From NCBI RefSeq assembly GCF_000798815.1, contig NZ_JTLD01000016.1, positions 57,326 to 121,325 of the forward strand: a stretch of DNA of 64,000 nucleotides. The letters are read 5' to 3'. This document shows positions 26,637 to 35,477 of this stretch, one piece after another; the stretch's first letter is position 1; each line of letters begins with the position of its first letter. The translations under genes were made by a program, and so were the position numbers. The stretch comes from Alistipes sp. ZOR0009. GTDB taxonomy: Bacteria > Bacteroidota > Bacteroidia > Bacteroidales > ZOR0009. A model generated the notes under the pieces. The model saw only the letters and a program-made list of their open reading frames with translations. It did not search any database and had not been told where the DNA came from.

Positions 26637-29141
26637 TTAGATTTTGAGCCCATTGAAGACAAATTCTAGACTAACCTCATCGGTAATTAGAACTTGGCGA
26701 GCTTTACTTCCTTCAAATGGGCCTACAATACCAGCAGCCTCTAGCTGATCCATAATACGTCCCGCTCTGTTGTAGCCAATGGCAAACTTTCGCTGGATAA
26801 GCGATGTCGAGCCTTGCTGGTGCATAACAACGAGGCGTGCCGCTTCCTCAAATAGAGAATCTAGCTTATTCATATCTACGGATGCTGCAGCTTCTCCTTG
26901 TCCTTCAGGAACGTATTCGGGCAACAGGAATGCCGTTGGATAGGCTCTTTGGTTTCCTATGAAATCGGTTATACGTTCAACTTCAGGTGTATCAACAAAT
27001 GCGCACTGGACGCGTACCAGATCGCTACCCGTAGAAATAAGCATATCTCCACGTCCAATAAGTTGGTTTGCCCCTGGTTGGTCAAGTATTGTGCGCGAAT
27101 CGATCATTGAAGTAACTCGGAACGCCACACGTGCGGGAAAGTTGGCTTTGATGACACCTGTAATGATATTGGTAGTTGGACGCTGCGTTGCAATAACGAG
27201 ATGTATCCCAATTGCACGAGCAAGCTGTGCTAAACGAGCTATTGGTGTTTCCACCTCGCGTCCGGCTGTCATGATAAGATCCGCAAACTCATCAATTACG
27301 ACCACTATATATGGTAAAAAGCGGTGACCATTGTTTGGATTCAATCTTCGAGAGATGAACTTTTCGTTGTACTCCTTAATATTGCGAACTTGCGCTTTCT
27401 TTAGTAATTCATAACGCGTGTCCATTTCGATGCACAGCGAGTTGAGCGTATATATTACCTTTTGGTTGTCTGTAATAATGGCATCGTCGGAGTCGGGTAG
27501 CTTTGCAAGAAAGTGGCGCTCGATTTTTGAGTACAAGGTAAGCTCCACTTTCTTGGGATCTACCATCACCAATTTTAATTCTGATGGATGTTTCTTGTAT
27601 AAAAGAGAGGTTAGTATCGCATTTAATCCAACCGATTTACCTTGTCCAGTAGCCCCTGCAACAAGTAAGTGTGGCATCTTGGCTAAATCAAAAACAAAAA
27701 TTTCGTTCGAGATGGTTTTGCCTAATCCAACAGGCAGATCGAATTTCGATTCTTGGAACTTAGCCGACTTAATGATCGAGAGCATCGACACCACATCCGG
27801 TTTTTGGTTTGGCACTTCAATACCAATGGTTCCTTTGCCAGGTATCGGAGCAATTATACGAATGCCTAACGCGGCAAGGCTTAGCGCGATATCGTTTTCA
27901 AGGTTTTGAATTTTTGAAATCTTGATTCCTGGCGCAGGAACGATCTCATATAATGTAACAGTAGGCCCCGTAGTGGCCTTTATACTTTCTATTTGAATTT
28001 TGAAGTTAGCGAGCGTATTGACAATTTTTTCTTTATTGGCCATCAGCTCCTCTTCGGTAACCCTATGGTTAGACTTGTAATCCTCCAAAAGTTCGATTGG
28101 AGGGCGTTGATAGTTCGACAGCTCTAGTGTGGGGTCGTAAAGCTCGCTGTTAATGACATCTTCTGTCGCTTCTTTTTCTTCAGAGGTTTGCTCAACTAAA
28201 AACTTGATTTTGCTATCATCAAGTACAATTGGCTCTAAAGGTTCTGGAATAAAAGGAGGTGCAACTGTAGCGGGTGTTGGCTCTATAGTCGTGGAATTGT
28301 TCGTAACTTCGATAGGCTCTTCTTTGGTGAGCTCTTGTTCATCATCTTCTTCGTGGACGATGGTGAATACAGGAGCCTTGGGAGATGTTTCTGCAGCTCT
28401 CAAAATAGGTTTGACAGGATCTTTCTGTTCGGGAATGCTCTCTTTTTCTGTTTCTACTGTTTCGTTGGTTGCAACATCATCAAACGATTCTGTTGGGGGA
28501 GTTGTTGACGGCTTGCCTTTGATGCCATCGGCAGCTGATGCCATCAGCTTATTTAGGTAGAAAACCGTATTCTTATTGATGGAAATCGCGTAGATGATGG
28601 TGAGAAATACAAGAAGACAAAATGTTCCAAAAGATCCAATAAAGGAAGAGAGCCATTCGCTTATGAAAAATCCGTGCTGACCTCCAAGGCCGCTTCCAAG
28701 CATTCCGTTAGACTCGCCAAAAGCGAAACCTAAGATTGCCGATGAAAGGAATATTCCCAAAACGATATTTTGGATTCCTTTTCGTAAGGGGACTGGACGA
28801 AATTTAAGAATGCGCAGTCCTACGATAATTAGAACAAAAGGAAAACCAATAGCAGATATGCCATAGCCCTTATTAACCATTGCGTTGGATAAAAAGGCAC
28901 CGACTTTTCCAGTCCAGTTTTCGACAGATATTTTGCTACTCGAAAAAACAGCTTGCCAAACGAAGCTTTGGTCGCTTTTCCATGTAAAAAAGTACGAAAC
29001 GATAGCCAGTAGTAGGTATAATGCAAAAAAAAGGATGAATATTCCTATAATGAAGGCGTATCGTCCATCTTTATGATTATCAGTGCTTGTTTTATCTTTT
29101 TTAGAGCTCTCTTTTTTGCTCGGTTTTTCTTTTGTGGCCAT
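26637..29141 (-). CDS. ftsK: DNA translocase FtsK/SpoIIIE
   Basis: The 834-aa septal DNA pump has four N-terminal membrane helices (about 25-195). A shortened acidic/Pro-Thr linker (about 200-340) follows, then a RecA-like motor with Walker A GATGQGKS (about 492-499) and Walker B in YIVVVIDEFADLIM. The C-terminal gamma winged-helix domain (about 770-834, STSLIQRKFAIGYNRAGRIMDQLE) reads chromosome-orienting KOPS sequences. It acts in chromosome segregation at the septum. Confidence 0.96.
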   Translation of the reverse strand: MATKEKPSKKESSKKDKTSTDNHKDGRYAFIIGIFILFFALYLLLAIVSYFFTWKSDQSFVWQAVFSSSKISVENWTGKVGAFLSNAMVNKGYGISAIGFPFVLIIVGLRILKFRPVPLRKGIQNIVLGIFLSSAILGFAFGESNGMLGSGLGGQHGFFISEWLSSFIGSFGTFCLLVFLTIIYAISINKNTVFYLNKLMASAADGIKGKPSTTPPTESFDDVATNETVETEKESIPEQKDPVKPILRAAETSPKAPVFTIVHEEDDEQELTKEEPIEVTNNSTTIEPTPATVAPPFIPEPLEPIVLDDSKIKFLVEQTSEEKEATEDVINSELYDPTLELSNYQRPPIELLEDYKSNHRVTEEELMANKEKIVNTLANFKIQIESIKATTGPTVTLYEIVPAPGIKISKIQNLENDIALSLAALGIRIIAPIPGKGTIGIEVPNQKPDVVSMLSIIKSAKFQESKFDLPVGLGKTISNEIFVFDLAKMPHLLVAGATGQGKSVGLNAILTSLLYKKHPSELKLVMVDPKKVELTLYSKIERHFLAKLPDSDDAIITDNQKVIYTLNSLCIEMDTRYELLKKAQVRNIKEYNEKFISRRLNPNNGHRFLPYIVVVIDEFADLIMTAGREVETPIARLAQLARAIGIHLVIATQRPTTNIITGVIKANFPARVAFRVTSMIDSRTILDQPGANQLIGRGDMLISTGSDLVRVQCAFVDTPEVERITDFIGNQRAYPTAFLLPEYVPEGQGEAAASVDMNKLDSLFEEAARLVVMHQQGSTSLIQRKFAIGYNRAGRIMDQLEAAGIVGPFEGSKARQVLITDEVSLEFVFNGLKI

Positions 29142-29286
29142 TGTGGGGTGCTGTTCCTTAAGTTATGAATTACAAAGTAAGTTATAAAAATGCTTTCATA
29201 CGGCAAAACATGTATTAAAAAAATAAGTTGATGAGCGCACTTTCGTTCAGTTGATTCCTTTTTTGTTGAAAATGGATTAACATAAG

Positions 29287-29317
29287 TTTGCATTTGAATA
29301 AAAATATCATATCTTTG
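29287..29317 (+). promoter_or_regulatory. Near-perfect sigma-A promoter facing a noncoding region
   Basis: TTTG (29287-29290), 19 nt, then TATCTTTG (29310-29317): an exact match to the Bacteroidota consensus. The transcript would start near 29323 and has no plausible ORF before a terminator at 29406-29442. Confidence 0.75.
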
Positions 29318-29323
29318 GGAATG

Positions 29324-29442
29324 CAGTTGTAAGATTCAACCTGTAAGAAGCTCGCTGTATTTTTATGAGATTAATACTGCCTCTATAATATTTTTTGAAT
29401 TGTATGGCCGATTACTTTTGGAAGTATCGGCCTTTTTGTTTT
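29324..29442 (+). ncRNA. Candidate small RNA of about 120 nt
   Basis: This stretch is bounded by a consensus promoter (29287-29317) and an intrinsic terminator: stem GGCCGAT/ATCGGCC with an inner TACTT/AAGTA pair, then TTTTTGTTTT. A small 5' hairpin GTTG/CAAC (29328-29342) is visible. No open frame with a start of reasonable length is present. It could be a 6S-like or regulatory RNA, but I did not recognise a known family. Confidence 0.5.
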
Positions 29443-29627
29443 GCCACCCTTACTCATTAAGGGTATAAAAGTGGTATTTGGTATTAACTGTTGCGAAATG
29501 TTGATTGTGAGCGGAAGGAGTTGTCGTTAATGCGCTTTTAAGCCATTTGACGGCCGTAATATAATTATTCATTCGAATCTTTATGATTATTTTGTTAAGT
29601 GGATATATGTTAAGAAACAGTATTTAT

Positions 29628-29660
29628 TTTGTTTAAGTGTATTAAAAACATATAATTTTG
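29628..29660 (+). promoter_or_regulatory. Sigma-A promoter of the arcC-argF region
   Basis: TTTG (29628-29631), 21 nt, then TAATTTTG (29653-29660). The start site would be near 29667, giving a leader of about 93 nt before arcC. Confidence 0.7.
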
Positions 29661-29694
29661 CATTGGGCGGATGATGTAGGTCTCCAACCCATAA

Positions 29695-29727
29695 GGTGCG
29701 CTCGTGACGGGCGCACCACTCGTTTTT
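29695..29727 (+). promoter_or_regulatory. Terminator-like hairpin in the arcC leader (possible attenuator)
   Basis: GGTGCGC/GCGCACC is a GC-rich stem followed by ACTCGTTTTT, inside the 5' leader between the promoter and the arcC ATG. The upstream TGGG...CCCA segment (29664-29692) may form a second structure. The placement suggests conditional termination, although no alternative antiterminator pairing was worked out. Confidence 0.5.
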
Positions 29728-29759
29728 AACGACCTATTATAACGACTATAAACTGGTTT

Positions 29760-30728
29760 ATGAGCGAAAAGAAATTGGCCGTTATTGCTCTTGGAGGTAA
29801 TGCGCTTTTACGTGGCAACCAAAAGGGAACAATCGAGGAGCAGGAGCAAAATGCTACAGACACTCTCGAAAACATTGTTTTCCTTTTACGGCAAGGGTAT
29901 AACTTGGTAATTAGCCATGGTAATGGGCCTCAAGTGGGGAATATGCTTTTGCAGAATGATGCAGGTGAGCAAGTGTACAGCCTTCCTCAAATGCCAATTG
30001 ATGTATGTGTGGCAGATACACAGGGATCAATTGGATATATTATTGAAAGGGCATTGAGAAATGTTCTTAAAAAGTACGAGATCGAACGTGAGATCGTAAC
30101 GCTAATTACGCCTGTTTTGGTAGATATAAATGATCCAGCTTTCTCGAAGCCTACAAAACGAGTTGGCCGTGTTTACTCTAAGGAGGAGGCAGATCGTTTA
30201 ACCGAAGCAAAAGGTTGGGTGTTTAAAGAAGAGATAAAGGATACCATTAGCGGATGGCGTCGTGTTGTTCCTTCTCCAGAGCCTAAGGGTATTTTGAATG
30301 AGAAGGTTATTGAGAATATGGCGAACAGCGGCTTTATTGTGATTGCATCAGGCGGTGGCGGTATTCCCGTTTACTACGATGAGCATGGAACATTACGTCC
30401 TGCAGAAGCTGTAATCGATAAGGATTTGGCATCTTCTTTACTTGGAGGTAACATTAAGGCGCACGAATTCTACATTCTTACCGATGTTCCATACATTTAT
30501 CTAAACTACAAGCAACCAAACCAAGCTATTGCTGAGTTTTTGAATCATGCAGATACGATGACGTACTTGGAGCAAGGTATGTTTGGCGAAGGTAGCATGG
30601 CTCCTAAGATTCGTGCTGCGTTGAAGTTTATCGAAAATGGTGGACAAAAGAGCATAATAACTGAGGCTACTAAGCTTGAAGATAAAAAGTACGGCTCTAA
30701 AATAACCATGGAGTACAATACTTACTAG
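29760..30728 (+). CDS. arcC: Carbamate kinase
   Basis: This enzyme makes ATP from carbamoyl phosphate in arginine, citrulline or agmatine fermentation. The 322-aa amino-acid-kinase fold has IALGGNALLRG at the N-terminus, ISHGNGPQVGNMLLQ, the Lys-rich loop PSPEPKGILNE, VIASGGGGIPVYYD and the C-terminal GSMAPKIRAALKFIE. It precedes an ornithine carbamoyltransferase by 149 nt. No arginine deiminase is in the window, so citrulline or another ureido compound may enter here. Confidence 0.95.
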   Translation: MSEKKLAVIALGGNALLRGNQKGTIEEQEQNATDTLENIVFLLRQGYNLVISHGNGPQVGNMLLQNDAGEQVYSLPQMPIDVCVADTQGSIGYIIERALRNVLKKYEIEREIVTLITPVLVDINDPAFSKPTKRVGRVYSKEEADRLTEAKGWVFKEEIKDTISGWRRVVPSPEPKGILNEKVIENMANSGFIVIASGGGGIPVYYDEHGTLRPAEAVIDKDLASSLLGGNIKAHEFYILTDVPYIYLNYKQPNQAIAEFLNHADTMTYLEQGMFGEGSMAPKIRAALKFIENGGQKSIITEATKLEDKKYGSKITMEYNTY

Positions 30729-30877
30729 CCTTTTGCCTTTTGCATCTCGCTTTGTATAGGCTGTTGTGCGGCTTATGCCATGCAGATGGATTGCTAAAAT
30801 TAATTGATTCGCAATAGCAAACATCCGTCGAATTTGCTTACTTGCGGAGTATTAGAGAACTATAAAATATAAAAGAT

Positions 30878-31879
30878 ATGGCTTTCAATTTGCGTAACAG
30901 AAGTTTTCTTAAGCTTCTAGATTTCACTCCAAAGGAAATTGGATTTCTATTGGACTTAGCTGCTGATCTTAAAAAAGCAAAATATGCAGGAACCGAGCAG
31001 CAACGTATGAAAGGTAAGAACGTTGTTCTTCTTTTCGAAAAGGATTCTACTCGTACTCGTTGTGCTTTCGAAGTTGGTGCTATGGATCAAGGTGCCAATG
31101 TTACCTATTTAGGACCTGCTGGTTCTCAAATGGGAAAGAAGGAGTCGATGAAAGATACTGCTCGTGTGCTTGGTCGCATGTATGATGGTATTGAGTACCG
31201 TGGTTACTCTCAAGAAATCGTTGAAACCTTGGCAGCCTACTCTGGTGTACCTGTTTGGAATGGTTTAACAACTGAATTCCACCCAACTCAAATTCTTGCA
31301 GACTTCCTAACTATGCGCGAGCATAGCGACAAGCCTCTTAACAAGGTTACTTTTGCTTACTATGGCGATGCTCGTAACAACATGGGTAACTCATTGATGG
31401 TAGGTGCTGCTAAAATGGGAATGGATTTCCGTGCAGTTGCGCCAAAGCAATGCTGGCCAGAGGAAGAATTGGTTGCTAAGTGTCGTGAAATTGCAAAGGA
31501 AACAGGTGCTAAAATAACCTTGACTGAAGATGTTAAGGAAGGATCGAAAGGTTGCGACTTCGTTTATACCGATGTATGGGTATCAATGGGTGAGCCAGCA
31601 AGCGTTTGGGAAGAACGTATCCGTTTACTGCATCCTTACCAAATAAACATGGACGTTATTCGTGCTACAGAGAATCCAAACGTGAAGTTCATGCACTGCT
31701 TACCAGCATTCCACAACCGTGAGACTGTTGTAGGTGAGGATATCTTCCAAAAATTTGGTCTTCCAGAAATGGAAGTTACCGAAGAGGTTTTCGAATCAGC
31801 TCACTCAATTGTTTTTGATGAGGCAGAAAACCGTGTACATACCATTAAAGCGGTAATGGTTGCTACTTTAGGAGACTAA
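30878..31879 (+). CDS. argF: Ornithine carbamoyltransferase
   Basis: The 333-aa enzyme interconverts ornithine plus carbamoyl phosphate with citrulline. It has the carbamoyl-phosphate loop [23 protein letters not shown], the FHPTQILAD motif and the ornithine-type HCLPAFH with its active-site Cys. The pairing with carbamate kinase suggests the catabolic (ArcB-like) direction; sequence alone does not separate this from anabolic ArgF. A terminator follows at 31900. Confidence 0.95.
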   Translation: MAFNLRNRSFLKLLDFTPKEIGFLLDLAADLKKAKYAGTEQQRMKGKNVVLLFEKDSTRTRCAFEVGAMDQGANVTYLGPAGSQMGKKESMKDTARVLGRMYDGIEYRGYSQEIVETLAAYSGVPVWNGLTTEFHPTQILADFLTMREHSDKPLNKVTFAYYGDARNNMGNSLMVGAAKMGMDFRAVAPKQCWPEEELVAKCREIAKETGAKITLTEDVKEGSKGCDFVYTDVWVSMGEPASVWEERIRLLHPYQINMDVIRATENPNVKFMHCLPAFHNRETVVGEDIFQKFGLPEMEVTEEVFESAHSIVFDEAENRVHTIKAVMVATLGD

Positions 31880-31899
31880 AAAACTTCGTTATAAAAGAA

Positions 31900-31927
31900 A
31901 AGAGGGAGCAGTGCTTCCTCTTTTTTT
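31900..31927 (+). terminator. Terminator after argF
   Basis: Hairpin GAGGGAGC/GCTTCCTC followed by seven T. Confidence 0.75.
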
Positions 31928-31994
31928 GTAAAATAGTGAAAGTATGCTTGCTTTTCTGGATGAAGAGCTACTATCTTTAGTAGGTTAATCTGAT

Positions 31995-32148
31995 AAAACA
32001 TTGGTAGTGCCAATTTACGCTCGATTTTATTGAGCTACGCGTTGTTATTCCAATGTTTACGGATTGATATATGTAAAAATAAACGTTAAACCTTCATCGT
32101 AGCTTGCGAAGGGGCCGGCCTCATCTTAATGTGGCCGGTTTTTTTTTA
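31995..32148 (+). other. Structured intergenic segment ending in a strong terminator
   Basis: The 515 nt between argF and the lipoprotein gene contain nested inverted repeats. AAACATTGG (31996-32004) pairs with CCAATGTTT (32050-32058) around an inner GCTC/GAGC hairpin. CCTTC/GAAGG follows near 32091-32112, then CCGGCC/GGCCGG with a long T-run (32115-32147). No convincing promoter box was found, so this may be a small RNA or just a read-through terminator. The rest of the gap (32150-32394) holds no gene I can support. Confidence 0.4.
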
Positions 32149-32394
32149 TTACTGCATGCTCACCGTAGGGCTGTTCACCGCTTTTTCTGCCTTTTTTCCT
32201 AAATTTATGGACGTGTATTGGGCATAGTCCATAGATAGTAGCAGCGGTAGGGCATTGAGGATGCAAAATATTGATCTTACAAGCGTCTTTTTTAGCGGTG
32301 TTTTGTGCCAGTTGGGCTGAATTGTTAGCTGTGAGATGCCAGAATTATCAGATTGTTGCTACTTTTGGGTATAAATTAAAAGTATACGCGTAGT

Positions 32395-32892
32395 ATGAGC
32401 AAAGGACATGTTGTATTTGTAGCGCTAGTGGCATTACTCGCCGTTGCCTGCGGTCCATCTTACAATATTAAGGAGTCTAAACCAACACCACAGCAAATTC
32501 TTAAGCCGGTTATCGACTTAATAAACAGTTGTAGCCGCGATACCAGCATTAATACGATGGCGTATAAGGCTAGCTTCGACACGGTAGGAACAAAGCTGGT
32601 TGTATTTTTGGGAAAATCGGTGGAAAGCTACGAGTACAAGTGGGAAATTCCGTTGAAGCTGATTGATAAAACCAACCTAGTGCTCTTTAGGCAGGATTAC
32701 AATGTAAGCTCTATTACTATGAGCACCTATGGAAGCCAAAGTGGCGTGAAATACTACATGGATAGAAGATTTAAGTCTAACTCGCCGCAGTTTGTACTTT
32801 ACCTCGGAAAGTGCTTTAGCAGCGAGGAGAAGGAACTGGTGCTGCAAAAGCTGGTAGAGGCAATTACCGTGTCGCAAATCGATCAGAAGTAG
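32395..32892 (+). CDS. Hypothetical lipoprotein
   Basis: The family is not recognised. A lipoprotein signal MSKGHVVFVALVALLAVAC places the lipidated Cys at residue 19. The mature 147 aa contain YEYKWEIPLKLIDKTNLVLFRQDY and a Ser-rich strand-like middle, with FVLYLGKCFSSEEKELVLQKLVEAI at the end. It is probably anchored in the outer membrane facing the periplasm. It is monocistronic, with its own terminator. Confidence 0.75.
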   Translation: MSKGHVVFVALVALLAVACGPSYNIKESKPTPQQILKPVIDLINSCSRDTSINTMAYKASFDTVGTKLVVFLGKSVESYEYKWEIPLKLIDKTNLVLFRQDYNVSSITMSTYGSQSGVKYYMDRRFKSNSPQFVLYLGKCFSSEEKELVLQKLVEAITVSQIDQK

Positions 32893-32911
32893 AAATATTT
32901 AGCAATATATG

Positions 32912-32946
32912 AAAAGAGGGAGACCGTGCGGTCTCCCTCTTTTGAT
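32912..32946 (+). terminator. Terminator after the lipoprotein gene
   Basis: AAGAGGGAGACC/GGTCTCCCTCTT-type hairpin followed by TTGATTTT. The remaining 355 nt up to 33300 are AT-rich with no supported gene. Confidence 0.75.
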
Positions 32947-33300
32947 TTTAAGCCCTCTTTTGCTGCTAATCTTTGTAAGTTGCTCGTGCTGCAATAGCTG
33001 TATGATTGATTAAGACTGCAGAATCCGTTTTTTGCTTTGCAGCAGGTCCTATTACGGCTTTTTTTATTGTTAAAATTACAAGCGTAGTGATATTACTATA
33101 AAAATAGTATTAGATTTGATTTCTATAGAATATAATGCTAGACGAAAAATATTTTAGTAAGAGTGCGTTCTAACAGCATCGTTGTTATGTATTGAGTGCA
33201 GTAGTGGGCGGTAGCGCTTTAAGAATGGTGCTAATCGTTGCAAGTGTTTCGTATTATCTTGGCGGTAAAATATTAATGCTAACTATAATATTGTATAAGT

Positions 33301-35298
33301 ATGAGAAACTATCTGTTGACATTTTTTATCCTGCTTTCGTTGGGTGCAATGTCTCAAAAAGAGAATTCTAAGATTTCCTTTCAAAAAGCACAATGGCCGA
33401 TAAAGGGTAAAAGTGCTGGAGAAGGTATTGTTGGGAAGCCCGGGCAATCCATTAATGGAGAAAAAATTTACGATGAGCTTTTTATTGAAGGTAAAGAGGG
33501 CGATTTGGTTGTTGCTCCCGTAGATGGGGTGGTAAAAAGTTTCGGGTATAAGTATTCGGAATCGTTGTCTTACTCATATTCTTTTGGCTTTGAAGAAAAA
33601 ACGCTAAAGGAAAGTAGCGAGGCTGATATAAAAAAGGCAATGGCAGATAATCTTATTAAAAAGAACAGGCAGCTAAAGGGGGATGTTGCTCGGGATGTAT
33701 CTTTAACTCTTGGAATAGAAACTAAATCTGGTGAAACCTACTACATTTCGGGCCTTGGTTTGGTGAAACCCTTCAGAACTGGTGAAAAAATTACAAAAGG
33801 GGATGTTATAGGAAAGGTTAGCTACGCCTACCATGCGTTTAGCATGCCCCATATTGAGCTATCACGTACTATGGACACCAAGGGAGCCGACCCAATGTCG
33901 GTGTTTGGTTTGGAAACTACCTTTAAGAAGGTTGCTGGTAGGGAAGTTGATGTTTTTAAGGATATTATACCAGCTGATACCCTAAAAAGAACGTTTGCCA
34001 TTATTCGTAGCTCGTTGGAGGAGATTCATCCCGGATTGTACGACTACATTTCGAAGAGAGAGATGGATAGCCTTTTTGACGTAGCCAAAAAGCAGCTGAA
34101 ACCAATGAGCTGTAAGGAGTTTACGCTGCTCTTTAAACCTATTATGCAGGGGATTGCAGATAGCCATACTGAGATGTCGTATACATTTCCATTATCTATA
34201 AAAAAGATACCTCCTGTTTTACTAACGCTTGATGGCGAAAAGGCGTTTGTTGTTAACGCTTTGCCCAAAGTTGGACTAAAAAAAGGTGATGAAATTGTTG
34301 CTGTTGGAGGAAAATCTATATCCGAATGGGTAAGCAATATAAAAAAGACGATGTGTGGATTTGAAGGTTACAACAGGCTATATATCGATCGTTACTTGGC
34401 AGAAGATTTATCGATAGCGATTTATAAAAAGTTTTTTCCAGCCGAGAATTCTCTTACCTTTAAAACAGCCACCGGAAAACAAGTTGTAGTTGCATATGCA
34501 TCCAGTCAGAATTATATGAAATTTAAGGCACAGAATTGGTTGGAGCCAGCACCCTACAGCTTTAAGATGCTAAAGCCTAATGTAGCCTACCTAAGTATTG
34601 GTACTTTTCAGCTTACCGATGTGGAAACAGATAGCATCGAGGCAATCGTTGGCCGTATTCAGAAGCAGAATATCTCCAACTTTATAGTTGATGTTCGAGA
34701 TAACGGTGGTGGTAGTATAAAGGTGGGGAATAGGATTCTATCTTTTCTATTAACCGAACCTAAAAAAATGTTTGCATATCGAATGGTAAATACCAACGGC
34801 ATATATTCGACGCTAAAATATTCCGACAACTGGGATGCTACGCATCCGCCATTCCCAGAATTTAAGGCAGAAGTCGGGAAGAAAGGATGTTACAGCTATG
34901 TAATGGAAGATAGTACGAATAGCGGCGTGGTGCAGCCAAGTGTCAAAACAAATTTTGGAGGTAAGCTGTATATTTTGGCAAACGAAATGTCCATTTCTAT
35001 GGCATCCGATTTTGCAGGAGCACTTTTGGGGCAGCGTAATTGCACCATTGTCGGCCGAGAGACAGGCAGCTGCTACTACCAGATGAATGCAGAGCGTTTT
35101 GCCAACATTATTTTACCGCAGGTGGGGCTTAGCCTTCGAATTCCAATGGTGAAAATTGTCATTAACGACATTCCGAATCCCCGAATTCCGTATGGTCGTG
35201 GCGTAATACCCGATTATGAGGTGCCAATAGGAGCGCAGGAGTTTCTTTATAAGAAGGATGTAATACTTAGTAAGGCGCTGGAGCTAATTGTAAAGTAG
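33301..35298 (+). CDS. Secreted M23-like / S41 protease fusion
   Basis: A signal peptide (MRNYLLTFFILLSLGAMSQ) is followed by a LytM/M23-like beta domain (about 60-200: GDLVVAPVDGVVKSFGY, KGDVIGKVSYAYHAFSMPHIELSR). This domain lacks the first metal-binding HxxxD, so it is probably not catalytic. The C-terminal part is a tail-specific (S41) protease: a PDZ-like LKKGDEIVAVGGKSI, VDVRDNGGGS, and the nucleophile Ser in NEMSISMASDFAGALL (about 563) with VGRETGSCYY. It probably binds the cell wall and cleaves periplasmic proteins. It shares the S41 type with two genes in the peptide island, about 12-14 kb away. Confidence 0.82.
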   Translation: MRNYLLTFFILLSLGAMSQKENSKISFQKAQWPIKGKSAGEGIVGKPGQSINGEKIYDELFIEGKEGDLVVAPVDGVVKSFGYKYSESLSYSYSFGFEEKTLKESSEADIKKAMADNLIKKNRQLKGDVARDVSLTLGIETKSGETYYISGLGLVKPFRTGEKITKGDVIGKVSYAYHAFSMPHIELSRTMDTKGADPMSVFGLETTFKKVAGREVDVFKDIIPADTLKRTFAIIRSSLEEIHPGLYDYISKREMDSLFDVAKKQLKPMSCKEFTLLFKPIMQGIADSHTEMSYTFPLSIKKIPPVLLTLDGEKAFVVNALPKVGLKKGDEIVAVGGKSISEWVSNIKKTMCGFEGYNRLYIDRYLAEDLSIAIYKKFFPAENSLTFKTATGKQVVVAYASSQNYMKFKAQNWLEPAPYSFKMLKPNVAYLSIGTFQLTDVETDSIEAIVGRIQKQNISNFIVDVRDNGGGSIKVGNRILSFLLTEPKKMFAYRMVNTNGIYSTLKYSDNWDATHPPFPEFKAEVGKKGCYSYVMEDSTNSGVVQPSVKTNFGGKLYILANEMSISMASDFAGALLGQRNCTIVGRETGSCYYQMNAERFANIILPQVGLSLRIPMVKIVINDIPNPRIPYGRGVIPDYEVPIGAQEFLYKKDVILSKALELIVK

Positions 35299-35408
35299 CG
35301 GTTGCTTGCCGCCCATGCTTAATACGCTTTACGGCTGCTTTGCATATGCAGTATGCTGTTTTTTGATCTGCTTTTTGGCGAGCTGTGAAGTCCGTATAAA
35401 ATAAAAAT

Positions 35409-35450
35409 AGGCATAATCCATTATTTGCATCTCGCAAACGGGTTATGCCT
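35409..35450. repeat. Dispersed hairpin repeat, copy 1
   Basis: AGGCATAATCC...GGGTTATGCCT encloses TTTGC/GCAAA. A close copy occurs at 56955-56994. It may also act as a terminator for the minus-strand gene at 35478. Confidence 0.75.
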
Positions 35451-35477
35451 TTCACTATTCCTTCAGGGGATGAAGAA

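Noticed and set aside
32160..32380. Minus-strand frame of about 70 codons after an upstream TAG, with a hydrophobic middle (SIFCILNALPLLLSMDYAQY)
   Set aside because: The only ATG lies late (27 residues left). No promoter or ribosome site was found, and there is no sign of a start in the longer frame.
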